From Notospermus geniculatus (taxonomy: Eukaryota; Nemertea; Pilidiophora; Heteronemertea; Lineidae), in assembly GCA_002633025.1 (NCBI GenBank), contig NMRB01000186.1, positions 17,472 through 81,471 on the forward strand: a DNA stretch of 64,000 bases, in the 5' to 3' direction. Below the pieces are notes generated by a model. That model was not told where the DNA came from, did no database searches, and was given only the letters and a program-made list of their open reading frames with translations. Shown here in pieces: positions 1-11,577 of the stretch (within the stretch, counting starts at the first letter, position 1; each line of letters opens with the position of its first letter). The translations under genes were made by a program, and so were the position numbers.

Positions 1-171
1 TAGGGATTTCGTCAGAAGTGGCCAGAAGTGCATTCAAGGACACCGTACGTATGCAGAGAACAATGTATACGAGTCTCTTTGTATTGCGTCTCACACCATC
101 TGCCACAGAAAATGGCGCTTCGAAAAAAGAACTCGGCGAAGGACGGCCTTGAAGAAAGTGTAGGCTATGTT

Positions 172-303
172 AAGGTCTCGGGCCACTTGTGCGTTTTGCG
201 CTGCGTGATGCGTCAAGTCTTTTGTTATTTTCCGCCGTTCTGCCTCCTAACAAAAGATTTGACGCATCACGCAGCGTAAAACGCACAAGTGGCCCGAGAC
301 CTT
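172..303. repeat. Near-perfect foldback repeat
   Basis: The left arm begins AAGGTCTCGGGCCACTTGTG and the right arm ends with its reverse complement. The arms are about 56 bp around a loop of roughly 20 bp. The right end abuts the N at 304. It is probably a small non-autonomous foldback element. Confidence 0.85.
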
Positions 304-2500
304 NGCATCCATCACTACCTAAAATCCGGTCATTTGGAGCCTGCTGTACCCGTTATCGCCTCTGAAAAACTTCATCTGGGACTTGCATTGTTCATGAATA
401 AAGTTACATAATCAGTTAATTATTGTGCAGTTTTTCAATTCGGAGATCTGCAACAATACATAAACTCACAAATTTCGTTGGCAAAGTAAACTACGGTCGT
501 AACACATTGGTGCAATTAAATTTCAAAACGGACCTCAATTGGATGCGTTTGCTAACTCCACCGCCACCTTAAGTCACATGGCTGCTAAAGCCTACTATTC
601 TGGACAAAACTGATGAAATCGTTTGTCACCAAAAGTTGCTGATGGAAATGAAACGTTTTCACAACTACCGTAGTCTACCTACTGCTGATAACACATCCTG
701 CAGTCAACGTTAGAGGATATGATTCTTGTTCATTGCTTGACTTTGTGAAGCATGGTAAGTTCCAAGTGGTAGCTTATCACTGACCAAACCAAGCTTATCA
801 CCAAACCAAGATTGATCTGGAAAAGTCCTTACTCGATGAAGCATTGTACAAATACAAAAAGATGAAGCCGGAAAAAGGATAATGCACCATATCAGAAAAG
901 CATGTCACAACAGGCAATTCACCTCGTTAGCGACAAGTTCCCGTTCTTATCAGTGGGAGCAAGACACCCGTGGGTGGAAACGGAAATAGGTAAGTGTGAG
1001 GCAACACTACACCTTGTCGAGTAAACGTGAAGTTGTCAAAATGTATCATATTATTTGGCGGACAACGTGAGCAGAATACTATACAATGTAGTGCCGGTGG
1101 CGGGCTACCAAACCAGAAACTTGCAATACAGTGGGATGTTTTCTACATGATTCTACATAAGATTTGGCTCTCTCTTGCCCCCGCTCTTGCCTCTTAACTT
1201 GAGTTGGCCTAAATGTATCAAGTGTGGTCCGTACCTATGTGAGTGTTACTTATCATCAGATCAAAAATAATAGACCCTTGATGTAGGTCTACCAGGGTAC
1301 TAAAAACCAACCAACGCACAGGTAAGCTGCAGGCCGATTGCTTTAAGCACACCATATCCTAGGCCTTGGCTGGGCCAATTCTTCGTGCTAATCTTGTTAC
1401 GGCTTTTTATTCCAATGCTGTAGTGAGGTTTTTCTCAACGTGGTTTATGATATCACCAAGTTCTCGGCATTTATAGGCCTTGCTATGCTAGGGTGAAAGA
1501 CCAATATCATTTCGTAAGTCCAATTAAATGGCAGCCTACTTCAGCAAGTCCCTGCTTCAAGACATTGGTGATAGTTGGCGAGTCACCAACTTCCAGCAGG
1601 TTGATCCAGAAAGCCTATTAATTTTACGTAGGCCTACACATGTACAAAAAGTCTATTGGTTTCATACAAAAGAAAGCCGAAAACTGCCCTAAACCAACAT
1701 TGTCAACATGTGAAATGATTATGAGCAAGAAATAATGTCGCGTAATATCTGCTTTTATGACATGAGTGAACCATCTAATGCAGAAAATACCTAGGCCTAG
1801 ACTCGAAATCCCAAAAGTAGGCTAGCGATACAACTTTGCTTTTTAGGAATAAGCCATCAAATTATTTTACGTATTTAAAATAAGCACATTGTGGACATTA
1901 ATGGGGGGTGATAGTAATCTTATCCATTTTAAGTTAGGTTTATAGCTGTGGTTTATGCTGAGTTAATTAACCATGCATTCAATGAAATTGTGCTTCGTCA
2001 CATAAAGATCTCATTGAATGGCAACAAGGCCTACAGCTTATTATTTCCCGGTCTGGTAAGATCCAATAAGTGGGGAGATATTGCCATTAGAAAGACTTGG
2101 CATAGGCCCGCAGACGACCAGCAAAGGTAGGTGAAAGTGGTGGGTCCTTTGACGTGATAAGTATTCCGAATTTTTATGCCCGCAGATTTTTTCACAATAA
2201 TTGTCCGAAACTGATTCCCGGGATATGAAAATCATGATTCTGTGCTGAGTTCATACCCAGAAACTGTTACAGCTGCAAGATAGCACTCGTACATGTCGTA
2301 CCGTACCTCGTCTTCATGCCTGTTAGCTAAAACCTACGCGTATTGCACTACATGTATTTGTAGTTGTATGTTGGCGTGCTTTTTGGTTTGCATCGTTTTT
2401 CAGCACCACAGGCTACCATGCATTTCGGCGACTGTATGGCCTAGGCCTAGCATTACCAGAGCCACCAACCTGTAGAGTATCTGCACGTGACATCACAGCG

Positions 2501-2608
2501 GCCATGTTGGAGGCATACAACAAAAGAACAGACTTTCAAAACAATCGAAGTTAATCTCCACAGACCGTGACTGGCGAAAAATTCTTTTGTTTATACCTCC
2601 AACATGGC
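2501..2608. repeat. Short foldback repeat
   Basis: GCCATGTTGGAGG at the left is matched in inverse by CCTCCAACATGGC at the right, with further pairing through the ACAAAAGAA segment. The total length is about 108 bp. It resembles a MITE, but no target-site duplication could be confirmed. Confidence 0.7.
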
Positions 2609-4371
2609 CACCGTGCAAACACTCTATTCCCTCAATTCACCAATTTCAACATTGAAGACTTTTAGTCCCAAATTATCGGAGAAAATACCAAAATCCATTA
2701 TTTGTTGACCTGTTTGTGTGAGAGATCAGCGCCAATCTCTGTCAGCACTACTGACTAGATTTTCGCAATATCCTGCTTTATTCAAACATATTAGGAAACC
2801 ACAAGGCGAAGATGGCACATCATAAATAAAAGTTTTCATACATGTCATAGTTCTGAACAATAGGCCCATTCAAACTGGTATTGACATATTGGTAAGGGAA
2901 TTCTAATATCGAAATACTATATTGACCTGTGTGACCTTTGTGGCGTAAACATTCTCTGTTCTTGTGTGTTCTCTTCAACTCCATGAATGACTGCACCTTT
3001 GATATAAGAGGCGATGTCTCTCCATTTTCCGTCTCTTATTCTGTTCTTATTAATAAATTTGTATGTTAAATTTCCGGTTCTAAATTGTATGAAAGACCCA
3101 GTCGTGCATGCCTTTCCAGTTGAGCGAGGGTGGGTTATTAGCCGAAAGGTTATGGAGGGTTCAAAGTAGGCCTACAGCTCGCCTCGCTGAAGACGTGTAC
3201 ATGTATCTGTTGTGGCAGATTTGTTTCTTGGTAGGCTGTGTTTCTACACTGGAATACCCACAGGGTATAGCTACAAGGCTTTGTTGCTAGCCTACTATGC
3301 CATCCTCTTTACCCATTCGACTGTGTACGACATTCATAAAAAGTCTGCCTTATTTTTACGGCGATGGCAATGTTCGTGCACAGATAGTGATACAGCCACG
3401 GGCTTGTACCTTATTAATCCTCAGCTGAGAGAGAGATCGTATTTGCCAATGGGATAATGTTGGCAAAAGAAACTATTTTCTGTGTCTCTCGTCATAAAGT
3501 TGTAAAGCCTTTTGAAATCTGATGCGGATGCTGAGGGCAACTCCTTTGTTTCTGAACTAATGAATACCTGGCACCTTATAAGGCTATTTTGGTCGATGGT
3601 TGTAAGAAGTAAGCCAACAACAAGTGGTATGACCTCTCCCCTAACATCTTGACATATCATTGTCACCGGTCACTTCGCTCTTCGTCTACGCTTCCTTCAC
3701 TAGCAAGGGTGAGATCGAGTTATTGTTTCAAAAAATGGTTTCAATTTTTTCTTTCAGCAAGACACGTTTCTCAAGCGGAAACGTTTTAAAGCGGTTATCC
3801 ATTTTTCCCTTGGGAATTACTCCGCTTACAAACAATATCGTATTAACTTGTAAAGGCCCGAGGTATTTCGTGTCGTTCTGTTGGTTTTGTGAACTGATAT
3901 TTGTACATTGCTCTTTGAAAAGCTTGGTTATTTACTGGTTGAATAACATATTCGGCCGTAGGCCCTTCGGGCAGCAATCCAGTGTTGGTAGAAGAAAATA
4001 AAATCCAGGCATTTGGAATGGTGCTGGCTTGGCCAACTTTTCAGTCCTGTTGGCGAAATAGTTCACCAATGTGATAACATGATAAGTCGCAGTTCAGTGA
4101 TGCGACATAACGTCCTTCATTGCCCTGTTTTGATGATTTCTTACATGGTTTGTGGTTCGATTTTCATGATTTTAGGCTTACTAGACATGAATTTCAGAGA
4201 ACAGGTGGTCCGAGAACTCGTCCTCCGTCAAAAAGCCAGGCTTGCCGAGGAGTCTACCCCATATCCATGGGGGTAACTGGTGCCTAGGAGCCCGGCGTTG
4301 CATCAAATAATCCCATATCATTGCTCTTCTGTCTTTCCAGACAATCCCCCAACGCTGAACCTGGCTTCATC

Positions 4372-6348
4372 ATGAGTTCCTTTCTCGTCCCAACCTGCAA
4401 AGTCTGCGAAAGAATTCTTGATGATGAAGAGAACTTCAGCGTCTGCGTACAACAGCACGTGACCTGTATTCAGTGCGGGACTGTTCCACGTGATGCACCT
4501 GGAGGACCAATCAAAATCTCCGCTAATGACTGCCGGGCTTGTCAGAAGAAGCTCATCGACCCATCAGGCGATATCCCGGGATTCCCGCCAAAGATAGAAA
4601 AAGCTTTTATCTTGCAGAAGTTAATTAGTGACGTGTTTTCTGTTTGCGAAGTGAAGGCACATCCACGGAAGTGTACAGCGAAGTTCTTCTGCTCAGACTG
4701 CACTGTTTATTGTTGTGAAGACTGCATACCTGTACACATCAGGGATAGTTCGGAATCCCCCAAGCACACGATATGTAGCCTTGAGAAAAAAGTGTATAAG
4801 AAAGAGAGCCCGGGATGCACTGAATGCAAGGATGGAATTGCAAAGTGTTATTGCGAGAGCGAAAGCTGTAATGCACTGTTGTGCGGAAGTTGTTTGAAGC
4901 TGCATACCGGACATGACGTCATTCCGATTGGAATGGCATCCAATGCTATGGCTGCGTTTTTGGAACAAAGCGCACAGCATGTGAAGAATTCGCATGATAT
5001 CATTGCTTTTGAAAGTGATGGTTTGGATGTAGAGAGGAAAGCTAGGATCTGTGAGTATGAGCAGTTGGAGGACAGGATTAGGCAATGGGCGGCCAATCTA
5101 CGCGAGAAAGTTGACCGGGACGAGCAAGTATTGCTGGACGAGGTTGCGGCCGGAATGGAGACGATGGAGGAGAAGTATGAATTGTTGAGAAGACACATGG
5201 TGGAAGATGAAAATTCTTTAGCTTATTTTGAACTGATGCACGATAAACTTCAACAATGTAGGAACTCTGATGATAAACTCATTGACATGTTCATCTTTGT
5301 CCGGTCCAACGAGAAAATCGTCAATGGTGGGCCTACAGGAATGACGAAAACAGGTAGTGGTGGTCTTCATTGTGAAAGGTTTGAGTTTAAAAAGAACGAA
5401 GAAGTTGAAACTGTCCTAACCGCGATGGGTGAAGAATCTAACCTGATTGGTCAGATAAGATCATGTGGCCAGCCACGCCTCGTGTCGTCATTGAGTAGTC
5501 GTGAGGATTCTGATAAACATGCGCAGAAGCTCAGTGGAATTACTCTGGTTCCGAGTCAGCGTCGGGTGGCTGTGATGGACTCTGGGAACAGGAAAATAAA
5601 GCTTGTGTCGGGAAAGGAAGCCGTGCTGGCTTTCGACGCTGATGTCGAAGGCGATGTTGCTGATGACGACCAGGAAGATGAAATCCAAAATGGCCACCAA
5701 GGCGGGCGCCATAGCAACGGAAATGGTGTCAGAAAACTGGATATAATTTATGATGAAAGGAAAAACACGATCATTATGAACAGAAAATCAAAAGGGCAGA
5801 TCATCGAACTCACCCTGGAGGGCGAGTTATTTCGGGTGCTTAGAAAAATCGACGACGCCGTGTCGCTGTGCATTTGTCCAGGTCACCTCTTGGTGGGCCG
5901 AGAGGTTACAACAGCCGACACAACAGAGGGCGCTATTGATGTTTTCGACAGGATCTCGTGGACGTTCTTAGAGAGTAAACCAATGGCATTCATTCCTCAC
6001 ACGCTGAAGAAAACATCTTCTGGAAATATCGTCTCGTCTGACGTGAATAAGGGAGTTGTTTACATCATGGACACAAATTTACAAATCATTGGGAGTATTG
6101 AAGGGTCTGTTGATGGACTCCGATTGAGCAAACCGTCAAGTTTGTGTATAACGAACAGGGATCATATTCTGGTTGCTGATTCTGCCAACAACCGTATTCT
6201 TGAGTTTTCATCCATGGGGAATTATCTCCGGACACTCTTGAGAGACGTGGACGGATTACGGAAACCTTCCAATCTAACTTGTGATGGAAAAGGAAATCTA
6301 TTTGTACTGGATGCTGCCAATATTGTCAAAGTCTTCTCTCACGTTTGA
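4372..6348 (+). CDS. TRIM-like protein: degenerate RING, two B-boxes, helical segment, NHL repeats
   Basis: About 658 aa in one coding exon. A splice acceptor (TCTTTCCAG) ends at 4340 and the first ATG after it is at 4372, which I take as the start; an upstream non-coding exon is implied. Residues 9-57 hold paired cysteines (CKVC, CIQC, CRAC) in a RING-like but irregular arrangement. Residues of about 92-140 and 149-190 are B-box zinc fingers (CSDC..CCEDC, then CTEC..CGSC..H..H). Residues of about 225-320 are charged and helix-rich, as in TRIM coiled coils. The C-terminus has NHL-type repeats (ILVADSANNRILEFS, LFVLDAANIVKVFS). Known relatives (TRIM2/3/71 type) act as cytoplasmic ubiquitin ligases or RNA regulators. 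The irregular RING makes ligase activity uncertain. Marine invertebrates carry large expansions of such genes. An acidic insert (about residue 440) breaks the propeller region. Confidence 0.88.
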   Translation: MSSFLVPTCKVCERILDDEENFSVCVQQHVTCIQCGTVPRDAPGGPIKISANDCRACQKKLIDPSGDIPGFPPKIEKAFILQKLISDVFSVCEVKAHPRKCTAKFFCSDCTVYCCEDCIPVHIRDSSESPKHTICSLEKKVYKKESPGCTECKDGIAKCYCESESCNALLCGSCLKLHTGHDVIPIGMASNAMAAFLEQSAQHVKNSHDIIAFESDGLDVERKARICEYEQLEDRIRQWAANLREKVDRDEQVLLDEVAAGMETMEEKYELLRRHMVEDENSLAYFELMHDKLQQCRNSDDKLIDMFIFVRSNEKIVNGGPTGMTKTGSGGLHCERFEFKKNEEVETVLTAMGEESNLIGQIRSCGQPRLVSSLSSREDSDKHAQKLSGITLVPSQRRVAVMDSGNRKIKLVSGKEAVLAFDADVEGDVADDDQEDEIQNGHQGGRHSNGNGVRKLDIIYDERKNTIIMNRKSKGQIIELTLEGELFRVLRKIDDAVSLCICPGHLLVGREVTTADTTEGAIDVFDRISWTFLESKPMAFIPHTLKKTSSGNIVSSDVNKGVVYIMDTNLQIIGSIEGSVDGLRLSKPSSLCITNRDHILVADSANNRILEFSSMGNYLRTLLRDVDGLRKPSNLTCDGKGNLFVLDAANIVKVFSHV

Positions 6349-7551
6349 CATCAATCTCGATATGTTCTTTAATAACTGTGGTTATCTACATGCAGATATG
6401 CAGTGTTACAATTGTATGGGTGGTATTTTCCGCCAAAAAAGGAATAATCGCGGAGAGAACATTTCTTTGTTGTTTCTATAAAAATAGACATCCGTCCATG
6501 AAAAGGGGTGAAAGGGGTAAAGGCGGATTATGATCTATGTTTATTACGAGTTATTTAGAAATCTAAGTCCCCATGAAATCTAAGTCTGGTTTCATTGTTC
6601 AACGAGGGATTAGCATTTGAATATAACTTCAGACTAATGTAACTTGGACTTGCATTCCAAGGACTACCATTCCTTTTACACGTGCGTTATCAGGGAAATA
6701 TCAATTGGCATTTCATAGAAAGCCTACATCCATTGAGCAAAATGAAGATTCTGATCATCGATGCTACATAATACAACATGTACATGTATGTTGTTTCAAG
6801 CTGGGGACAAAATGGGTCCCCCATTCACTCTGTGGACTATCCAATCCAGCCCATTCTACCTCCTGGGGGACTGTGTTCCTTTCTCACCGGCATTACCAAG
6901 TCCTTGAAATTAAACGGACACATCTGATATTGAGTTTGTTGCCGAGATGTATGTACATGTACATGTATAATGAATTTGCTATAACTGTCAAACCCTCGAT
7001 GTGGACCAAGGGGTGGAACTGTGACCAGCTGCATACATAACCGGATGTTTGGTGAATGAGTTGAATAAACGAGCCGCAAGGATGTGTGTGGCTGTGAGCT
7101 CGGTACATGGACAATCTTGTTTGCTTCAGTAATGTCCGTTGTACACGGTAGGATTTTCTTGTACTAAAAATTATAAATGGGGCTTAAATGGGTGTCCACA
7201 ATGCCTTTCAGCAAGGCAATCGGTAGTCTATGACCGAAATCACCCTTCATGAGCCTCATTTATAATTTTTAGTACAAAAAAATCCTACCGTGTACAACGG
7301 GCATTACACAGTCGCTCAAACAAATGAACGAAGCCCCTTCATCTTTTGTGTTAAAAGAATTCGTTGAATTTTGTAACATTTCTGATAATGATCTTGCCAT
7401 TGTTCAACGCAGCGAACTCGCAAAGCTCTGTATGGATTTCCCTGCAAACATAATACCTTGGCGTTAAATGTATTCGGATGAATGATGAAGTATATGACGC
7501 CAAGTAAATATATGGTTAGATTCGATAGAATATTTGTTCACAAACACTTAC
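6349..7551. other. Spacer between TRIM-like gene and Cys-loop receptor exon
   Basis: No coding exon is supported. The spacer contains the foldback element at 7130-7306 and short TACATGTA-rich tracts near 6780 and 6950. The later exons of the Cys-loop receptor (membrane segments) should lie on the minus strand below 7552, but I could not identify them here. Confidence 0.45.
7130..7306. repeat. TIR element, TAATGTCCG family, copy 1
   Basis: The ends are TAATGTCCGTTGTACACGG and, in inverse, its near-perfect complement (TACCGTGTACAACGGGCATTA). Pairing continues through about 55 bp per arm. It shares its outer 18 bp with the element at 9461-9616 while the interiors differ. It is probably a MITE. 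Confidence 0.85.
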
Positions 7552-10439
7552 AACTTTCCAACGTCAGTTTACAGGTCTGCTTATCCAGGGGAAAGTATGC
7601 CAGGTTCATTGGACAGGCGAATGGAACACTAAGTCTTTGGCTGTAGAAAACTGTTCCATTTGGTGAAATCCTGAAAAATCTGTTGGATTTTGTAATATGG
7701 CCCCTTTTCTCATCGTCACCATTGACGAAGTAAGGATCGGGCAGCCATATTAAATCAGCCAGGAAACCCTCCGTCACAACCCGCGTTGATTGGCCGAGAG
7801 CAAGCCGCTGGTCATGCCATTGCATGCGGAGGAATACACTGATGGTAACCATCTGGAAGAGAGAAAGGTTCAAAGATTGTAATGTAGAGAATGAGCAAAA
7901 AGATCGAACGTTTGGGTAATTGAACAAGATCACACAAAAGTTGCGAGCAGCCCAGAAGTTGACTTGGGCCGTATGTACCAAATGAAGATTATCTTGAACT
8001 CAGGTTGAACCACAACTTGCAAACTGGCAAACCTCAGAATTGAAAAGTTGTGGCTCAACCTGAGTTCAAGATAATCGTCGTTTGGTGCATACGGCCCGTA
8101 GAGTGTTCGCAAAGGCCCCGAAGCGCCAAAGCCATTGTTTATGCCACGGAGAGAGCACCGAACAAACGTTCGCGTTGGCGTTTCGGAGGCTTTGCGAAAA
8201 CTCTCTTGAATCCTGAGCTAAGTGCATTATCGGGCATGAACTATTACTGAAGTTAGTGAGGATAGGCCTGTATCAGTTAACTTGCAACAATCATTTCGTA
8301 TAATTTTTGTGAAACATCGTAGCAAGCTTAAAGCGGCTATCCACGTGCAATATTATTGCACAATACATGTATGAGGATCAAAATGGGCAATATTATTGCC
8401 AATCTTTCTTCCATCCATTATGCCAGAAGCACATGACACCCATTTCGGGCCCCATATTGTGCAATAATATTGTACATGGATGGACCACTTTATACGACAC
8501 CAAAAGAAATCCATCATATTTACACAACGCCACCAATTACTGACCAATCACAGTCGACTTCTCTTAGCACACCACCAGTTAGTAACCAATGACAGTCGCA
8601 TTCTCTTGGCACGCTACCAGTAAGCAACCAATACGAGTGACACTCTGAACACGATAACTACGATAGAGGGCAGCACACCAAAACCGGGTCCAGTACAGTG
8701 GGCGCCTTGTGTGTGGGAAATTGATCAAGACCCATTAATGCCACTTTAATAGTTTTAACCGCTAGTGCCACCTATTGAAGCAGTGGGCTATGGTCTTCAT
8801 TAGAGATACGAGATTCGCATTCTGTGGAGAACACCACCAATAAATCAAGTCACTTTCACTTAAACACCACCAATAAGTAACCAATGCCAGTCACATTCAA
8901 AAGAGTCTGAACGCTATTGGTGATATATCATCTAGATGGTAATCATCAGGATACCTGAATGCGAAGAATTCGACGATGTTACCAATGACGAGCAACAAAT
9001 AAAACAGCATCTATCGCTGGGTTAACCAGTGCCATTAACCCACCCAGCTAATGTTAAGCTCTTAGTAACTCGCAGGTAAACTTCTGTGTAGGAAGCAGCG
9101 AAGCGAACGTCAAGTAGGCCATGGGACACTGGGACAATGCCGGATGTACATGTATGTAGCAGTCATTGACGTAGATTTGTTTGAAGTATTATGCTGGTTA
9201 TGTGTATGATGTTAAATGGATTGATGCCGTGAGAACTCTATGATAGTATAAGAAAGATACATGGACAGGAGAAAGGCGATACATGCAGGAAACTCATTGA
9301 CTAAGACATAAGAAATAAATGTATTTTACAGAAAGTATCGGAGACATAAATTTCGCCGTTAGAACCACGCAGGGTTTGTTAACAAGCCGTTATATTATTT
9401 AAAAGAGAACCAATTTGATAAAGAAAAAAGTGTGTATACAGGGCCAAAGGATCATGTTGCTAATGTCCGCTGTACACGATAAAATTTTTCATCCAATTTT
9501 CTGAATATGCTCAATAAAGGCCTACATGCGGGTTTATACATTGAAGCCCCGATAGGCCGGGAATCTGAATTTCCAAAAAATTGGATGAAAAATTTGATCG
9601 TGTACAGCGGACATTAGGTATGTTGTTCAAATGTTAGGAGAAAGTGACGGGTTTCGGACGTAATATGGGGCAAAATTAATGAATGCATCCAGTAAAGAAA
9701 CATGAACACGATAGACGACGTGTTCTCACAGAGACGAGCATGCATGTTCAAAACTTACCTGTGTACCACCTGAAGTCTAAAATCATAACTAATCACCAAA
9801 AGTAAGTCGAAAATGAATTTTTCTAGCCTCGTTGCTCCATTTTGGTGTTCTCGACTTGATCATTCTTACTGGAACTTGGAAACATCGCGCGCCCGCCGCA
9901 GCGTGGCGCTGTGAGCAATGGCAGCCATGTTATAACCTCGTCAACAGGTTGTAAATTGTGACGACTTTTGGCAAACTGCCACATGTAACAAGCAATAAAA
10001 GCAGACTGAACAGCCCAAGCAGACACAGCTAGATCTTTACACCGTGGCAGTTGACGTTATATTTCTGGTAGTGTGCACAGACTAGCGTACACTGTACGGT
10101 ACATTGCGGGACCGCCTGTACATCCAAACCCACACCTCGCCAACACAAAAAGCTTCTATTGTTACTTAAAGCGCAGCCACCCCACTCCATCGACTTCTCA
10201 ATAAGTTTGGGTGTTCTTTGCCAGTCAGATGGATGCAGTTGTGGTATTCACTTGTGCAAGGTTACTTTCCATGTGTGATCTTGTTCAAGTTGGGCTAGGG
10301 AAACCTTTGTACATAACATGTAGGCCTATATTACTTTGTCGAATTAACATCACTAATAAAAAAATGCCTACCATTTGCATCTCGTTGATTTCTCCAATAC
10401 TCTGTACAAATAGATACAGCTCCAATATCAGAGGGTCAC
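7552..10439 (-). CDS. Cys-loop ligand-gated channel (GABA-A/glycine receptor type), two extracellular-domain exons, partial
   Basis: Two minus-strand exons are clear. Exon 10372-10439 is 68 nt between CTTTTCAG and a GTAGGC donor and encodes LELYLFVQSIGEINEMQM, the beta-strand segment before loop D. A 68-bp exon at this place is the usual size in vertebrate GABA-A receptor genes. Exon 7552-7852 (301 nt, acceptor CTCTTCCAG, donor GTAAGTG) joins it in phase and encodes the ligand-binding domain: WHDQRLAL, WLPDPYFVN, ISPNGTVFYSQRL, then the signature loop CPMNLAYFPLDKQTC with exactly 13 residues between cysteines. In vertebrates this part is split into exons of 221 and 83 bp; here they are fused. 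The protein should be a plasma-membrane pentameric channel, probably anion-selective by resemblance. The signal-peptide exon (above 10439) and the four membrane segments (below 7552) were not found, so the gene is partial or has long introns. Confidence 0.88.
7966..8097. repeat. Foldback with GGGCCGTATG ends
   Basis: It runs from GGGCCGTATGTACCAAATGA to its near-complement TGCATACGGCCC. The arms carry TTGAACTCAGGTTGA and its inverse. It sits in the receptor intron, just upstream of the 301-nt exon on the gene strand. It belongs to the terminal-motif group discussed in the findings. Confidence 0.8.
8101..8203. repeat. Foldback of the GAGTTTTCGCAAAG family, copy 1
   Basis: The left arm GAGTGTTCGCAAAGGCCCCG is mirrored by a right arm ending GCTTTGCGAAAACTC. 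Related copies lie at 52738-52867 and 61388-61517. It directly adjoins the previous foldback. Confidence 0.8.
8339..8482. repeat. Foldback rich in CAATATTATTG
   Basis: The arms ATCCACGTGCAATATTATTG and its inverse enclose a second internal CAATATTATTG palindrome. It lies in the receptor intron. Confidence 0.7.
8529..8905. repeat. Degenerate CACCACCAnTAAGTAACCAATG repeats
   Basis: Several diverged copies of a unit of about 50 bp (CACCACCAGTTAGTAACC, AATGACAGTCGCATTCTC and variants) lie at about 8529-8645, with two more at 8827-8905. It looks like a decayed minisatellite. Confidence 0.5.
9461..9616. repeat. TIR element, TAATGTCCG family, copy 2
   Basis: The ends are TAATGTCCGCTGTACACGAT and its inverse ATCGTGTACAGCGGACATTA. 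The inner arms (TTTTTCATCCAATTTT) also pair. Only the outer 18 bp resemble the copy at 7130-7306, so the family is defined by its termini. Confidence 0.85.
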
Positions 10440-11264
10440 CTGAAAAAGTCATGAAGCCGGTGTCAGAGAGGAATGGTAGTCCTAGGAATACAAGTCGAGT
10501 TATATAATATTCTGTAGCTATCGTAAGGTTATATCGGAATGATCACAGTTTCTGCAGCCGCATTGTAATTGATAGGCGGGAAAGTTGTTATTTTATGTCG
10601 CGAAACTGAGCTTTAAGGAAAACTTCCTGCACCATGAGCAGTTGAGGGTCATTTGACTAACCTGTTTGAATATTTGGAGGTATTCGTTTGTCGTAATGGG
10701 AAGCATTAAAGTTTTTGTAAAATATTTCGATGTCCGACATCTGCTTAGATGCACTGGCCCTGGAAATAGCGAATGTTATAGAAGTGTCAGTTAGATCAAT
10801 GTTCCATTATGGCCCTATCAGCAGGGATTCCCTTTCATCAAGCAATACTCATGATGCTATTCTACCGAGAAACAATCAATATGGGAGAGTATCATATTGG
10901 TGCAGCGGCCATGTGGGTGATAGAAAGGCTGTTTGAACTTAATGATCCACAGCTCATAGAGTAGCTCATTAACGTCATGATAATGCAATAATTGGCTTTT
11001 TCTCAGTACCGTAATTCATTAGGTGATGAGGGAACGTGCAAGTGTTTTTGTTTCGAGTAATGCTTATGAATAATCGATGATCTGACGGGATCATCCTGCG
11101 TCAGCCCCGCACAAACAACTTTCTATCGTTGCTGTTTGCGGGATTTTATTATCATGAATGGGCGATGAAACCAAATATGGATGATGAATTCGTTATGAAA
11201 GTGGCTTCTCTATCCAACCTTGTCAGTAACGCATTTAGAAGATTGAATCGAAACCTGAGGACCA

Positions 11265-11577
11265 GGGGCCGTATGCATAAAACATCTTTTAAGTGTAAAA
11301 TTCCCCTCATCTTTTGTTTGGAACAATAGTTGAAAGGAAATTTTACACTTGAGGCTCCTGTTCCATAGACGTTCATGTTTCACTTTTCTCGCGTCACACT
11401 TCACGTTTTCCTTTCGTTCCTCGGAGAAAGCATGCCACAGGACAGGTAATGTGTGTCTCGTTGTGCGCTGAATCGAGGAACGAAAGGAAAACGTGAAGCG
11501 TGGCGCGTGAGAAGTGAAACGTGAACTTCTAGGCTATGGAACAGGAGCCTAAGACTATGTTTTATGTATACGGCCCC
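11265..11577. repeat. Nested palindrome with GGGGCCGTATGCATAAAACA ends
   Basis: The outer arms GGGGCCGTATGCATAAAACA and TGTTTTATGTATACGGCCCC enclose an inner inverted repeat (GGCTCCTGTTCCATAGACGT.. against ..AGGCTATGGAACAGGAGCC). That inner repeat in turn contains a long CACGTTTTCCTTTCGTTCCTCG palindrome. Short direct-pairing remnants (TAAGTGTAAAATTCCCCTC against GGAAATTTTACACTT) lie in the left outer part. It is probably one foldback inserted within another. Confidence 0.75.

Larger units (their letters stand above)
1..4340. other. Intergenic stretch, no gene supported
   Basis: I see no convincing coding region here. Open frames are short, composition is AT-rich and no family motif is recognisable. 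The stretch holds two foldback repeats (172-303 and 2501-2608) and scattered TAGGCCTA words. A 5' untranslated exon of the downstream TRIM-like gene may lie here, because that gene's coding exon is preceded by a splice acceptor (polypyrimidine tract and AG ending at 4340). Confidence 0.5.

Noticed and set aside
4693-5712. Minus-strand frames of up to 130 aa opposite the first TRIM-like gene
   Set aside because: They are shadows of the real coding strand, which carries the zinc-finger and NHL motifs.
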